Part shown: piece by piece, positions 13,701 to 28,700 of the stretch | Layout: every line of letters starts with the position of its first letter | Position numbering within the stretch: the first letter of the stretch is position 1 | DNA from: Siderastrea siderea | Lineage: Eukaryota; Cnidaria; Anthozoa; Scleractinia; Rhizangiidae | Reading direction: 5' to 3' | Assembly (NCBI GenBank): GCA_964030785.1 | Contig: OZ034969.1 | Location: forward strand, 48,867,701 to 48,931,700 | DNA length: 64,000 nt | Notes under the pieces: generated by a model | What the model was told of the DNA's origin: nothing | Database searches by the model: none | What the model saw: the letters and a program-made list of their open reading frames with translations, nothing else | Position numbers and translations under genes: made by a program

Positions 13701-16700
13701 TCAATCAATTTATGAATTTTTATCATTGTGAAAGCTCTCAAACCCATTTATGCTTGGACAGTATGGCAAAAAGTTTCTGAGTACGTCTTAAATTAAGTAC
13801 TTTCTTCCATTTTGTTAATTGATTACCTGTCATTCAGCATAAATTTCTGTCCTTCCTGCACTTATGAAACTCGTGCCGCAATTTGATTTTAATCTAACAC
13901 TTGAAAAAATTATGTTTTCTGTTTTTCAGGAGCCAAAATGAATCTAGCAGAAGTGCAAAATCCACAAGTCAAACCTTCATTTTTCATCTTTGACTAGTTG
14001 GCTTCTTCAACTTTTTCAGCTTTTATTCATTTTTCATTCATTAAATATCTTAAAATTTAATGCCACCTGGGGCCCGTTTCTCGAAACTCCCGATAACTTT
14101 CCGGGCCCGGTAAGTATTTTTTCGAGCTCATTTATTTATCAGCTAAAGGTAATTATTGGCGCAAACCTAGCCATATGCTTCAGGAAATTATAAAGATTAA
14201 AATTTAGCTTTCAAAATCAATAAAATTTGTATAGCTATTGGAGCATATTTTGCACCTAAAATAGTTTTCGGGTCCGAAAAGTTATCGGGAGTTTCGAGAA
14301 ACGGGCCCCTGGAAACAGAAGAGAGCTAACCTCAATGCAGCTGATTCTGGAAATTAATACTGTTGAGTATAATTCAGTTACTCTCAGTCCTGAGTTGTGA
14401 ATCCGGTGGACTTTAAGCATTTACCTCTAATAAATACTGAAACTGATTGTGAGCGGCGACACTCTGGTGAGCTGCTGGGTGCCATGGGAAAAGCACTATT
14501 TCAGGATTAACAACCACTGAGTCAAAAATCTCGGCCTCTTGCTGCCCTGAGACGGGGTGATCAAATGTGTGGATAGTATCTGTTCCAAGAATCTGCAATA
14601 ACAAATTACAGGTTAAGGGTTTAAATCAATGTAATTTTTACATTTACACTGCTAGGGCCATTGAAATAATACAATCATTATGTCAGAGGGTTCAGACAGA
14701 AACTGGGAAAGAAAATTAATATTTCGGCCATGACTTTTAATCCAATTTCATGACCTCAAAATTGACAGCTGTTACAGGCCTTACAATACTTAATACAGTT
14801 GAACTACAGAAGATGAGTTATCGAAGACCTCTGATGCTAAAATCAAAGCCGTATGGACTCAAACTGTCCTACCGTTTTCTACAGTCACAGTTTCCATGCA
14901 GTTGAACAATGTGGTAAGAGTTGCGGAAAGTTTCCAATAATTTTCCACTCTTTTTTGAATGAAATAAATGTTCTGATTTATCAAGATGTTCTTGTCTTGG
15001 ATTTTCTTGCTTGTGCTGTGCTAGGAACACAAAAGCTTATTGAAGCCTGCAAACCTCGTTTGGAAATTATTTCATGCTATTTTGGACTGAAAATGTGACA
15101 TACACTGTAGCTAGAAATCCACTGTTTGGGGGGGGATTTTTGTACTAGAAATAGAATGGTGAAAGGGTAAAATGGCTACTGTTGACAGCCCGTACGAAAA
15201 AGTCTGGCCTGACAAAGCCTAATTCAGGCCTAACTCTAGCCTGATTTAGTGAACTGAGATCNNNNNNNNNNNNNNNNNNNNNNNNNNNNNNNNNNNNNNN
15301 NNNNNNNNNNNNNNNNNNNNNNNNNNNNNNNNNNNNNNNNNNNNNNNNNNNNNNNNNNNNNNNNNNNNNNNNNNNNNNNNNNNNNNNNNNNNNNNNNNNN
15401 NNNNNNNNNNNNNNNNNNNNNNNNNNNNNNNNNNNNNNNNNNNNNNNNNNNNNNNNNNNNNTTAAACAAACCTAACAAAAGCCTAACAGCGAATTTGTTA
15501 GGTTAACGAAGTCAAACCTTAAATTAACAAGGTTTTGTTAGGTTTAAAGTTAGGCTAAAACGTACCGTGACACAGCGTAATTTGTTTTAGGGCGACAGAC
15601 TACTGTTTAGGTAGCCTAAACATTGGCCTTACAAAGCCTGAAATTTATTTGGTCTTCAAAATAACTAGGATTGACCAAATTATTTAACCTGACAATAACC
15701 TTACAGAATCCAAATCATGATACATGTACATACACTTGGAAAGTAACAAATTCAAGCAGTCGAAGAATCATTATAACTTATCTTTTTAATACAAAATGTA
15801 AACAGACAGACTCACCACGATTTAGATTAATTGCAGTTATCCGACTGATCCGGAATGCTTCAGTTTTGTCGGTTTCATGGTCCGTTTTTGTGCCAACGTC
15901 TATCCGTTATATATGTGAGTTATATATATTTTTTTCCCATTCAGCAATTCCTTGATGTAGCTGTTAGCGGTATAAAGGTCTCCAACAGCTCCGCTTAGCA
16001 TAATCAAATTCAATCTTGATATTTGATATTTGATTTAGTTCACTAATTCGAGCCATAGCCAAAAATGAAGGCAGCTTATTGTGTGTACATTACAATGCAC
16101 TGAAAAAATATTTTCCAAGTATAACCTTCTGAGTAGTTTCGGCGAATAAAGTGCCATTATTCCACATTTCGTGACAAGCACGTGTTGGAATTTCATCGCA
16201 AAGTTCCCTTGATAGAGCTGGCGCGTTAATCTAATTGGCCAACTTTTATGCAACAATTGTTTCTTATCTCGCCCGATCACATTACAAAAATTGACCTGAA
16301 ATTCTCGACCGTTGGTAATTCACTTAGAAGAGCGCGCGCACAGCTTTAGCGAGAAGAACTTATGCAGTTTTAAGTTGGAAAAGATTTTAATGTTTTGCTT
16401 TCCTGGAGCTAAGATCGATCTGAACTGATCTTGTAAACAACGAACAGACTGCTCTGTATGATAGGCTCCGATGATGTGTAACCACTTTCACAAGGATAAT
16501 GCTCGCCACGATAAATTTAGGTTCTTTGATCTCCTGCAAACTGAAGTGACTCCCGTATAGTGTAAATGTATTTGAGTCCATTTTTCCACAAGGGAAAGAA
16601 TGTACGGAAGAGCTGACCACAAATAACACTCAGGTGAGCAAAGTGTCCTTAGCTTGGCACATCATTGATTAGTCTACAGTTTACTTCCGAGGTCGACATT

Positions 16701-19700
16701 GATAATGAGAAATGATTGCAGTTACTTTTCCTTCGAACTCCGTACCATAAAAATATCAAGTCGAGGTTAACCTTTACTTAGCTATAAAGTGTTGTAGTTC
16801 TTAGCTTTAAATTACATTGTGTGCTACACTGTAGTTTAACTGTTTAGCGTGTTATGCCACTGTTGCAATTTGATCATGTACAAAGGTTACAAAATAAACT
16901 TAGCAGGTGCATTATTTTGAAATTGTTGTTCGTTTTTCTGATATCACTTAAGCTACATGTACTTGAACTAAACCGCTGTTGACCGAACAGTCTCAGTTAA
17001 TGCCTAAATTGCCTTACAGTTTTTGTGTTTTTAGCCTTAAAAATAATCGTTTTTAGGTGATCATTCACTCTGCCGTGCGGTCATTCTTGAAGCCTTAAAA
17101 ATGTCAGGCTCAAAGCCTTAAAAAATTAAGGTCCAATTTTCAGGTTAACGCCAGGGTTAAAAAGGTTAATGTTATGCTAACAATTTTTAGCTTTTGTCTG
17201 GCTAAAATTCAGGCCAAAATTAGGTTAAAGTTAAGGTCCAATTTTCAGGTTAACGCGACGCTTAAAAAGGTTACCTGTTAGGCTAAGGATTTTGGCTTTT
17301 GTCTGGCTAAAATTCAGGCCAAAATTAGGTTAAAGTTAGGCCAGACATTTTCGTACGGGAGTTATCTGCAGGGGGTAAAGCTGCAGTAGACTGGCACCCA
17401 TCCAGGGAGGAGTAGCAATTGCATCATGATACAGGAAATGAAGTTAAGTGTTAGCTATGCTATAGAATTACTAAGGATGCTCATGGCCTGTGTCTAACTT
17501 TACCTTTAACTGACTGTTTACCAATTCCAGCACCAATTTTAAACCTACCTTGAGAAAGACAATATGGAGTACAGACTCATATCTAAGGAAATGTCACAAT
17601 ACCTGAGACCTGGCACTAGCCACTAACATACAGATCAAATGAAAATGAATTAAACAACTGGCTAAGCCAACTGAGCCTTCACAGTCGAGCATACCTTAAT
17701 GCTTGTGTACAGGGCAGTTAGTATGGTCTTCCCTTTCTGCAGAGTTTTGACGTGATGAAATGAACCATTCTTTGATGACCACAGCACTTGGAAGAAAGCA
17801 GGATCAAATGAGGTTGTAATCTCTATATTCTGTTACCAAAACAAACAAAATAACGTGATTTGTAAATAAATCATTACATAATAGCCAAGTACACACTGCA
17901 TGTACATGTGGGGCATTACAAAAAGTTTGTGTGAAAAAGAAAAAAAAACTAATTGATAGATGTTAACCATAATAATTTATTGAGCTATTTTGTCTACAAA
18001 ATAGCCTCATAGTCGGCATGCAGCCTCAAGTTTCTGGGAAGGTTGGTTCTTTGGTTGGGTTTTGGGTGGACCATGTTCGGCATTCCCGATGACTGTCGAA
18101 TTTTGCCGAAGGGCTAGTTGTCGGGGCCGGAACAAAAATGCAGATGAAAACGCACGGAAAATTCTGCTACTAAAGCGACACGACGAAAGTGTCCGAATTC
18201 CAATTGTTTGACGTTGGATATTTATATATCAAATAGGAGTGGCTGACTTCCTTGTGGTAGACTTCCTTAGAAAACGAATCGTCAGCACAAACCTGGTTTA
18301 CACGTGAGTGGAAGCGAGTTCTAGTAAATAATTCGTGGGTTATCTGATATTTATGATGTTCGGTCTAGGAAATATTTGTCAGCTTCGTTTGTCTTGGTAG
18401 ATGAGAGTCGGAACAAATCCTTTGTACGCATGCGCATGACTTACGTTTGGAGTTATATGGTTCAACTTTAGAGTGTGAGAAATAACGTGACTTCTGTGCA
18501 TGGATGTCCCATAGTAAATGATGGTAAAAAGATGGCAAATAGTTTGAAGGTATAAAAGGGCAGAATCGTGAATTTCGAACTAAAACGAATTATTGTTCTC
18601 ACCTTTTGGTAGGTTTTAAAATTAATGCCCATGCCACTCGATCACTTGGTCCGTCAAAGGCACAAGGTCGGCAAGAAAAAAGATTGTATGGGTGGCATAA
18701 ACGTTGCTCGTACGTGTGACTAGCTAAGCGCAAAGTTAGAGGCGACTTACCAGAGAAATGGTTTGCTGGTTAGGCTGCGTGGCAGTAGCGGGATTGTTTG
18801 TACAAAGTTTGAGTGGAAAGATCAGCACGACAATCAAATCAAATCAAAACAATTATCACCTCCAATAAGAAGACAAAAACGCAATAGCTCCACGCAAGAT
18901 TCGTTTCACAGTTTTATAGACACAAAAATCGGTTATCATTTTTCAGATTACAAAAATGCATAAATTTACTCATTCCCCGTTTCCTTTTAAGTTTCTCCCT
19001 TTGTTACACAACTCTAGCTGCCACGAAAGCCAATAAAAAGCGTCAAAAACGAACTTATGACAGTCTCATGAAAGTCTCGTGACTCGCCATTGAACTTTGT
19101 CTCATCACTTGTTTGTACGTGACAAAAACACCACTTGTTTACACAAAACAGTAACCTGATCTCACGCTCAATCAACATAACACGTTCTTTACACGTGAAA
19201 CGACCCACACTAAACATTATCACATGACTGCCTGGCCGTGCGATAAAATCCCCCCCCCCCCTTGGAGCTATTAAAGCAAAATTTGGCCTTGACTTGACAT
19301 GTACTCCAGGTGATAAAATTCACGTTGTTTACCACACAGGCGAACCACCCCATTATTCTCGAATTCGCTCATTTAAAATTCCAACGATTCCTTCGCCCAT
19401 TACCACCTCTCTGCATAACAAAACATCCCTTAGTGTTATTTTCACCCAATTTTGCGTCTTACTTTCACATCAAAACGCTCTTCAAAACAAAATTTATTCG
19501 CTGAACACAACCACTGATTTTTGTGTGGCTTCAGCGAAGCTGAGACCACTACCTACCGTGTGGCGCCAATATTTTTTCGGGAGTTTAATTTTGCGAATGG
19601 CGGTTTTTTTGTTTGTGTTTTGCGGGACTAATTTTTGCGATTGGGGAAACTGTTTATTCTTCATTGGAATTAAGTTTTGCGATTTTCCGGAAGCCGCCTT

Positions 19701-22700
19701 CTATTTGGAATTATAACATTCTCGTTTTTTGAGTATAAACAATCGAATGCAGGTGAACAACATGCAGATGTATAACACGTTAAATCAGTTTTATCAATTG
19801 AGTACCTTCAGACGATCATTTTCTTGAAAGCTTTTAACAGCTTAATACTTGTAATGTACCGACTGCTTAAGTAAATGGGCACCAACATAATATTACATCT
19901 CATGTAAAAGGCGATTGTATACAAATTTCGACAATGGAGTAAATTTTTGCGGGAATTATTTTTTTCGCAGGAACTTTTTAGCGGATCGTGAAAAACCGCG
20001 AAAATCCGAAAAATTTGAATCCGGAAAAAATTAGTGCCACACGGTATGTCAGCACGTGCGACGTTTCTGGTTTTTTTGACAGTTTGCGACGTGACTAGTC
20101 ACGCAAGACTTGCACAAGTCACACAATGGCATGATCTTTTCTGACAAGGCACGCTTCTTACTCAATTTTAGCCAAAAATGTAAGTCCATGTGAAATAATG
20201 CGGAAAATAAAACAGAGCTTATTTTTATATTTGTCTGGATACGGGAGTTGCCACGTTCGTCAAGCATGACGTCACGCAAAAAGAAGACGTATGTGACCTT
20301 CAAGGTCGGCTATTCTCTTTTGGTTCAAACATTACAGAATTAATTTTTGTGACAAGTTGCACTTCCCACTAAATCCAAAATATTTGTCCATGGAAAAATA
20401 ATCTTCATAATTGAAAGCCACAAAATTAAGTTTCAATCTATTGAGCTTCCGAGAAACATCTGAGAATGAGCTTCAGAAAGGACTGTTTTGTATTATTTTG
20501 TTTGTCCCATATTCACACTGTTGTCAGATATTTTACAGATTTTATCTCACTTTCCTCTTGTTTTGTCGTAATTTGAAGCCACACTTGTACGCATAAGCGT
20601 ACCATCTATTGCTGGTTTTCACGTGACGTCATAAAATTCTGAAATCACAAATGGCGATTTCTTCAGATTTTATATCCCTACCAGGTTGAAGATGACTTTA
20701 AAATATATCTTTTCACAAGTTTTCAGCTTTGTAGCGTCTTTCGTTTTGAAAATACAGAATATTAAATTTCTGGCTTTTCACCCTACGTGACACCAACACA
20801 GCGTCCGTGACAAAGCTTTCTCCTGTGCAAAAAAGGGCTCTCCTTGTGATTTTTAGCAGTTTGGACAGTTAAAGCATTAGGAGAGAAATTTATGTGGTTT
20901 TATAGTAGTTCACGAGAGAAAAGTAATCGCTGGAAGAGCAGAAGTGAATTCCAGATGTTTTCATTAATTTCCGGCGGCCATGTTTGTGCCCCTCCGAGGG
21001 ACACCAACATGGCGTTTCCATACTGAGCTCTACAAATTTCAGTCGAACGTTTCGGCAAATAACTCAACAACGGAATACCATACAATCTGAGACTTCGTGA
21101 AGTTGTTTAGTTGTGTATCCTTTATAACATTACAAATTCTTGGTTTCTTTTATCAACTGGTTTTGATTTTAATATTTTATGGCGTGACAGTGAAAACCAA
21201 GAATTGATCAATGATGTATACGAATTCGAAATCATTAACATAAACTCAAACATTGATCTTTGATCACCCTCAAATCTGTAAAAAGCCCTGGGAACGAGGT
21301 TGCACAATATCGGACACAGCTCCATTTATAAGGTAAACTCTGTCTAAAAACCAATACTTTTCGAATGCTCAACGCTACTCAAATAAACAACATCACAATA
21401 GTGTACCTTGGTACACGCACCTTCATTCAACAACCATTTCCGTACCTCTCATTGACAGGTACAAAATAGCTCACGCACGCTATGGGTGCCTATGTTTATT
21501 ATTCACCAGAATGGAGGCAAATAGTGTTGGATATGAGGCGATGTAAATTTGATGTCTACTACTCTTCACCAACACTGAAGTGAACAATTGTTTAGTTATA
21601 ATAAATCAAACCAGTGGACAGCCAGCACCAAATAGTTCCTTTTTTCTGAAAAATGAGGAAAAACTGGCACGAAATCCAGAAAAATGCCGGGAAGTGAACC
21701 GCTGACACTATCACTATCCCAATTTTGAGTAGCCAATCAGAGCATGTAAAAAACACCATCCCCTGGTTTAGTGATATACATGTGCTAATAAGATTTATTC
21801 TTACATCAGTGATGAAGATCTTGTGATTGTCATGAGTGTAAATCTGTACAGACACGTCATATTCAATGCCGACTTGCAGAACCCAGTCAGCATGTGGAAC
21901 GATGCTAAAACCTAAAAAAGAGAGAGTAAGAGTGATCAGACACAAAATTCCATTAATGTAAATTAACCCTTTAAAACATGATATCAGCATGCATATTCTC
22001 CACACTATTCTCCATACATTTCCTGTGGCACCGATGAGGAGAATTTATTTGACAACTGATACCTTTTCTGCTTGGTGATCATTTCCTTTTATTCTCCTGA
22101 CTGTTACGTTTGGCAAAGCAGTGTTATTTTAAAGAGAATTTAGATCTCGATGGCTCCTAGGGTTTATAGGTTTAACAGTGTAATACTGGAGCCTTGCAAA
22201 CACACGGCATAGCATGACAATCCTTATCATAGGTCCATGTATGCAGTTAGTTGTTTAACCCTTTAAGCCCTGATATAAAATTGCATATCTCCTTACCTTT
22301 CTCCACAGATTCTCATGGAACTTGTGAGGAGAATTTGTCTTAATATCAAGACATCTTATCCTTGGTGATCACTTTGTTTATTCTCATCACTTGAATGTTT
22401 GAACAAGTAGTGATAATGTAATGAGAAATTTACATTTTCATCACTGTTGGGGCTTAAAGGGTTTGTATAAATTTCATATAAAACTTACAACACAGCAAGT
22501 GAGTGACAAAAACAAAACCAACTCCCCAACTGCAGTACGTCTTTCATTGCACAACACTGATTTACGACTTAAAAACTGTCCCTTGTATCGGAAAGATTAA
22601 GGCTCTTGCATGAATTTTCTGGTCCTTCCACCTGTTACTTGTACTTGCTTGGACTGCACACTCAACAGTATGAATCTGAAACAGAGACCGCTCTAAAGCA

Positions 22701-25700
22701 GGGTACTGACCTAAGAATGCTGGTTCCACAACATAAACCCCAGCAGCTGGTTGGTGAACAGCCTGAATGTGTAACATATCTGAAAGAGTCAAGACTCTCA
22801 ACACTCTTCTTTGACAGTTCATAAACATTAAATCCTACATCTTATTTTTGCAAATGCCTCGATGAAACTAGGCTAAATCAAGATCATTATCATGATCAGT
22901 GACAGAAAAACTAAAAGGCACAAGTCAGTTGCTCGTTCATTGAGCAGAATTTAAACCTTACAATTGAGCTGCCATTCACCTACAGACCTGTCACACCAAA
23001 ACAACAGGGTGCTAACAAATGCACTGACTGTAAAGATGAACGTTCGTTTTTCTCAGGATGGAATCACTTTGAGTTGTTGATCGCGATGTTTCGACTGCAA
23101 TACTGCTAGTCTTCATCAGGCAATGAGGTCAACTGTTTACGTGTCATTATTTTGAAACATGTTGGTTTGCTGCTATTGGTGCATTTCAATCCTCATTATC
23201 ATTCTGACTGTTAGATGTTGTTCCCTCATAGGTCCAGTTTGAGGTTAATCGGCTGTTGTGCTTTTTGCTCGTAGGTATCCAGGCTTCAGGAAATTCGATT
23301 CCACTATCTCTGTTGATGTTGAATATAGACCTTTACACTGGAAGGACATCACTGGTTTGAGTCTGGTACCCACCCTAATGTTTTGTTTCAAGAAGGTGTT
23401 GAGTGATTACAATTGAGACCAGTCCAAACTCAAACTGGCACAAATTCATATTGGTTCCCATGGAAATCTTTGTTTCTGATTACAAGGAAGAACAAGAGTG
23501 GTTTGAAACTTCCTCCCAACCAAGTTTAACACAATCTGGGAGCTCAACTAATGAACCTGCATGAGACACATCACAGAAGTGCATTTTTTTTTCATGTAAT
23601 TGGGAACAAAGTCCTACCAAACCAACATTTCACCTCTGAAGATAGATTTTGTCAATCAGTTTCATACAACCAAAGACAAACATGTATGGGAACTGATTGC
23701 AACTCAGACCAGACTCGTACAATAATATAAACAAAACTTGGCCATTTTTATAGCAGACTCATGTTGACGCTTCAACCTTGGCTGACTTAAGACAAGCATA
23801 AATTGTACAGGTATCTCCATCCAAGACCACCCAAGGCACCCACCCATGAGCAACCCTTTTCTTTTGGGGGTGTGGGTGGGGGATCCAATGATAATAGCAT
23901 TTATGTTACAAACGTTGTCAACACAAACACTACTATTTTAATACAGGAAATTGTGGCTTTAAATTATGGTTTTTTTTAAAGTCAAAATTTAGAAGTCAAT
24001 GTGGTCAAAGCAATACAAACACTAGAAACCTAGGTCTATATATGAACATTTCAAAGGATACTTTTGTCCACTAGAGTGACTTTTGTGTAACCTAACTCTA
24101 CACCCAGTACACTTGACTTTTTCACATCCAGCTGAGCAACAGAGGTGTTGGATAACTTAAACTCAAACTGTGGCGATGGCATTGGCACAACTGCAAGAGG
24201 AAAATGATCCAATAGCACTCAGCATCTATTTCCTACAATTTCACGGCTAATTTCGCTGTTACATGCATGTGAAGTATGTGCACACCTGCTGTATCTGAAA
24301 CAAGATTCACCAGTTATATAACTGTACATGCCTATCATGAATTGTCCACAGTTATAAAGCAATGTTCAAAAAGGAAACTAGTAGACGTTCCTCATTCTGG
24401 TTAAGAAATAATTTTCTCTTTTGGTAATTAAGTACGTCCTCCATTAGCTCATTTAATTATTTTTTTCTACTCTCCAGTGCTATTGGTCTTCACTGAGCAC
24501 AATCTGCAGAAGAAGCCTTATAGTTGATCCACGTCACGCGTGAAAGGAAACCTGAACATTTGATCCGAGTCTTCAAATGAACAAGCCACTTTCAGTGATG
24601 TAACGGAGATCACAAAGGAAATATTGAAGATCTCATTGAAATTTGCGAAAAGGGATTTTATCTTTGTAGAAGCAAGGGGCTGTGACGGGACAAATGTTTG
24701 TTTTGTTGAGAGACCGCGTAATTTTCTCGGTTCGCTTCTCGTCAGTGGTTCAAAAACGTTTTAGACATGGAAGTAGGTGAAATTATGTCAATTATGAATT
24801 TTGCCGACGCGGGATTCCTGTTTCAACTATAAGAGAAAAAACCTTGGAGCTCAACGCTTGGGTAATAAAAGTAGCTCCAAAGGAAGTGGACAAAAACCAA
24901 GATACATATGCCGTGTCAGGCAATTTCTGATGACAGTTTATCCCAGTTAGTCTACTAGCTTAGTGGAATGATCGTGACACACTGGACAAAAGTGCCAAAC
25001 TTTGTATACTGTTTCCTTGGGATATGAGTATTAAATCTGGGATGGGTGCCCAAAATAAGAAACTTCCTGTTATCATATAAAATGAGAAACACTTTTCACC
25101 ATTGCCCTGCAGTGCTTGGTAACCAGGCTTTTTCATCAAATATTATCTGCGACAGTTTTGAAGAGGGTAGCAAAGGTTTTTGAAAGGTAAAATGACTTAC
25201 AATCAATGCAAGAATTTCCCTGAACAATGATTCTTGATTTTCCTCACAAAAAGTACGTTTTAAAATTGCCTGGTTACCAAGCTATTATTATTTTCATAAT
25301 ACGTACTAAGCCCTTTAAAAAATTTGTTGGGTGATTAAACTATTAAACAATGTATCTGAGCATTTTTGTGAATATTTAATCTGGATAGTCTCGCAAATTA
25401 TGCTCGTTATCGTATAAATACAGTGGAACCTCGATTATTCGGACCTCGATTATCCAGATTTCTCGATTATCCGGACTTCCTTCTCTGGTCCCAATTTTTT
25501 CATGAATATTAATTAGTCACATTCAAGACCACACATGTACTCGCTTTAACTAGGTTCTATGGGGATTTAAACGTTATTTCAAGGTGGTTTACCTACAAAA
25601 AACCTTGATGTGTAGTTTCCAATTGAACAACTTTTAATACTTCGGCAGGCAACTTCGTTATTCAGTTTCCACTAGCCATAAAAACATTCCCACACATAAT

Positions 25701-28700
25701 TTTGCTTTCTGTTTTTGCTTTCTTGTATTATACTGAAGTTTACAAGGCAAAATGGCTAAATTCAGAATGTTTAAATCCTTCTATTAGGTCAAAAACATCG
25801 TAGAATATGTTCAATATCATTCGACGCTGCAAGTTAGCACCACGTCTAGTCACCAGGCCCAACACAAAAAGACACATGGAACGCCTGGAGGTTCAAAATT
25901 GTTTGCGAACGAAGTGGCCTGTTTTTGTCGCCTTTTTTGTAGAAAAACTGCCTCAAAATTATCAATGTGTTCGGAATTTCTGTTTGCGAGGATGGTTAAC
26001 AGCTGATTTATCGCTATTATGAAGCTACTTTTCTGTTTTATGGGCAAAAATGCGCTGAAGATGCGGAGGATGCGGAAGTTAGCGAACTATGAGGATCCGC
26101 ACTGCCCTGGTTTTATTTTTGGCTCATTAATATTCATACTTTCGATTATCCGGACTCTCGATCATCCGAACTATTTAGCTTAGTCCCAACAAGTCCGGAT
26201 AATCGAGGTTCGACTGTACATTAGTGGTTTCCAAGCTACACTTTTGAAGGGTTTGTTTGCAGGACGGGTCGCCCAGCCTTAAATGTTGTGTATAAAATCA
26301 AACTGTACTATCTACATTTTATCACAATAAAAAGTCATTTGCTGCATTTGCACTTGCACAGATCAGTGCATGGCAAGCTAGCCTTTGCACATTTGCATCT
26401 TGAACATGAAGTTTTACAAGAGCACTTGACAAGTTTTCGGCAAGATCTCGAAACTTCGGGGAGTGTTAGCCAGACGGGAACCCAACCGCCATCCTCTTTC
26501 CTCCAGCCGAACTCATCAGCGGATGGAATGCTTTGCTGGGGATTGTCGCTGGTAGCCCAAATCCCAGCTTGATACACCGATCTTTTAGCGTGTTGAAGGA
26601 GTGCATCCTTAAAGAAGAGATAACAGATAATAACGAATGTATAAGTGATAAGAGCTGATAAAAACATAAAAACACCAAATTCTGAATAGTCACCTAAAAG
26701 AGCTTAAAAATACCATTCAAAATTTCCAACAGCTGGGTGCTTACAAAGAAGATCACACAAAAAGCTGTTCCTGCATTCGAAAAAAGTTTACATATTTTTG
26801 TCACCTTTGTTGGAGGAAGCTTATCCATTGCTCTGTTCTGCTTACAGAACAGTTCTTTTCTGGCTTCGTTGATGGAGTCACAAGGACAAGACTTGTCATA
26901 CATAATGACGGCCATTCTCTCGATCTTTTGGAAATGCTCTGAGTCAGCATCCAGGTGCTGGAAGGGGTTTTCGGCAAGGTACGCAAGTGTCGGAATAACT
27001 GCATTGTACTGCTGCCATGCCTGCCATGCAGAACGCTTTCCCTTTCCAACAAACGCTGAGGTGGTGTCACATCCGCTAAGTGCGTGAAACACTGGAAGAC
27101 AACTTGCCCTGGTCTCTCCAAGGAAAGCGAACACTCTGTTGTCACTAATGAAGGTGAAGTGCTTTCCCATTCCAAAGGCAATCCAAATGTCTGCATCAGG
27201 TCTCTCTATGATCAGTCGGCCAAACTTTCCCACTAAAATAACGACCACGTCTGTGTCCACAGTCCTTATAACAACACTTTTACAGCCTGACTGTAGGGCA
27301 TGTAAAACATGAATTACAATTCTGGTATCAGCCTCTTCGTGGTTGCACGGAGGCATGGGGGTTGCTGCTGACCCACACGATGTTACAGATTGTCCTGCAA
27401 GAGCAGAAGCAAATCAAGACTTGATTTGTTAGTTATCAATCATCAAAACATAGTTATCATAGTTATCAAAACAATAAGCCAAGTACCAGAGTACACAAAT
27501 GCACACACTTACCAGATGTAATATGTACAGCCTTTCCTTCCGGGACACTAGCACTGATGCCTGCAACTTTAGAACTAAGGAACCCAAATAACTCAGTTTT
27601 GTTTGCTGGATCTCGCAGAAACTGCGACCAGTTGGACGGAAGCTTCGTTTGTCCGGCCACCTTCCTTCGTACTCCTTGTCCGCGCTTTTCCCGCGTTGAC
27701 TCTTTAAGACTGTCTGCGCTGTAGGTGTCCCACACAATGTCCACTCGAGGGGAGTGCTGAAGTTGAGAAAGCACATAAGGAAGAAACACTAGATCTGCAT
27801 ATTCATCAAAGGTCGAGGCGACGCTTGTTGGTAAGCTATGCACGATCACTGCACCATCTAAAACTCTACAATGATACCTCATTGGTGGATCAGAGTGTTC
27901 CTGTGGAACAAGGCACTTGAGAAGTTCCGACTTTGTACCGGGAAGGTAGAGGTTGCCAAGATCGGAGAGGGAGGGTGGAAAAGACTGGATTTCGTGCGAG
28001 AAAAACTCATCCAGATCACCGTCTCTAATTTGCATTGCTACGTAGAGTTGTGCAAATAGAGATACGTTATTCGCGAGCACTTTGATTTTCTTTCCTTGAT
28101 TTGCTGATTTCTTTTTGCCAGATCTTTTGAAGAGACTGAGGTTGTTCTTCTTGATGGTGTCGTGAATGGATTTTGTACGGGCTGTAACCACATCTTTGAC
28201 AAAGGCCTGGTACTGGGCCTTACCGGTGCTCTCTAGATCACGGACACTTTCTGCGACTTCTGGCTCTACACAATCTCTGCTATCCAAAGTAACCAGCTCC
28301 GGAAAATCATCCAAAAAAAGGGTTTCCCATGCACTTGATGGTGTCGCAAAGGTTGTTTACTTGCTTCTGGAATGTCTTCTGAGTAGCTTGTCCTATCTCA
28401 TGGTTTTTGGAGTTGTTGAGAGGGTCTTCAGCGGTTAAATACCCCGTCTCGAACTGGTCTAGAAGTCTAGCAATCTCAGGACCAGAAAGCATCCAACGTC
28501 TATGGAAAATAAAATCAAACATGAATGCGAGTGCGATTTTAATTAGTCATGATGGCTTAAATAACTCCCTAGCTACAATATCTTAGACAAAACCAGTTGA
28601 AGCAAACGCATTTCACGCATTTTCACAAATGTCCCGACCTGCAAGCAGGTTAAAATACATATTTTATCCACTTCTGCCCTGGCCTACTCAATGTTGTTTC

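Noticed and set aside
15236..15478. ORF across the N gap
   Set aside because: Its translation is almost all unknown residues from the 200-N placeholder; it carries no information.
19294..19716. 140-residue ORF on the plus strand
   Set aside because: It overlaps a miniature element border and reads through simple TTTTTGCG words; no family resemblance.
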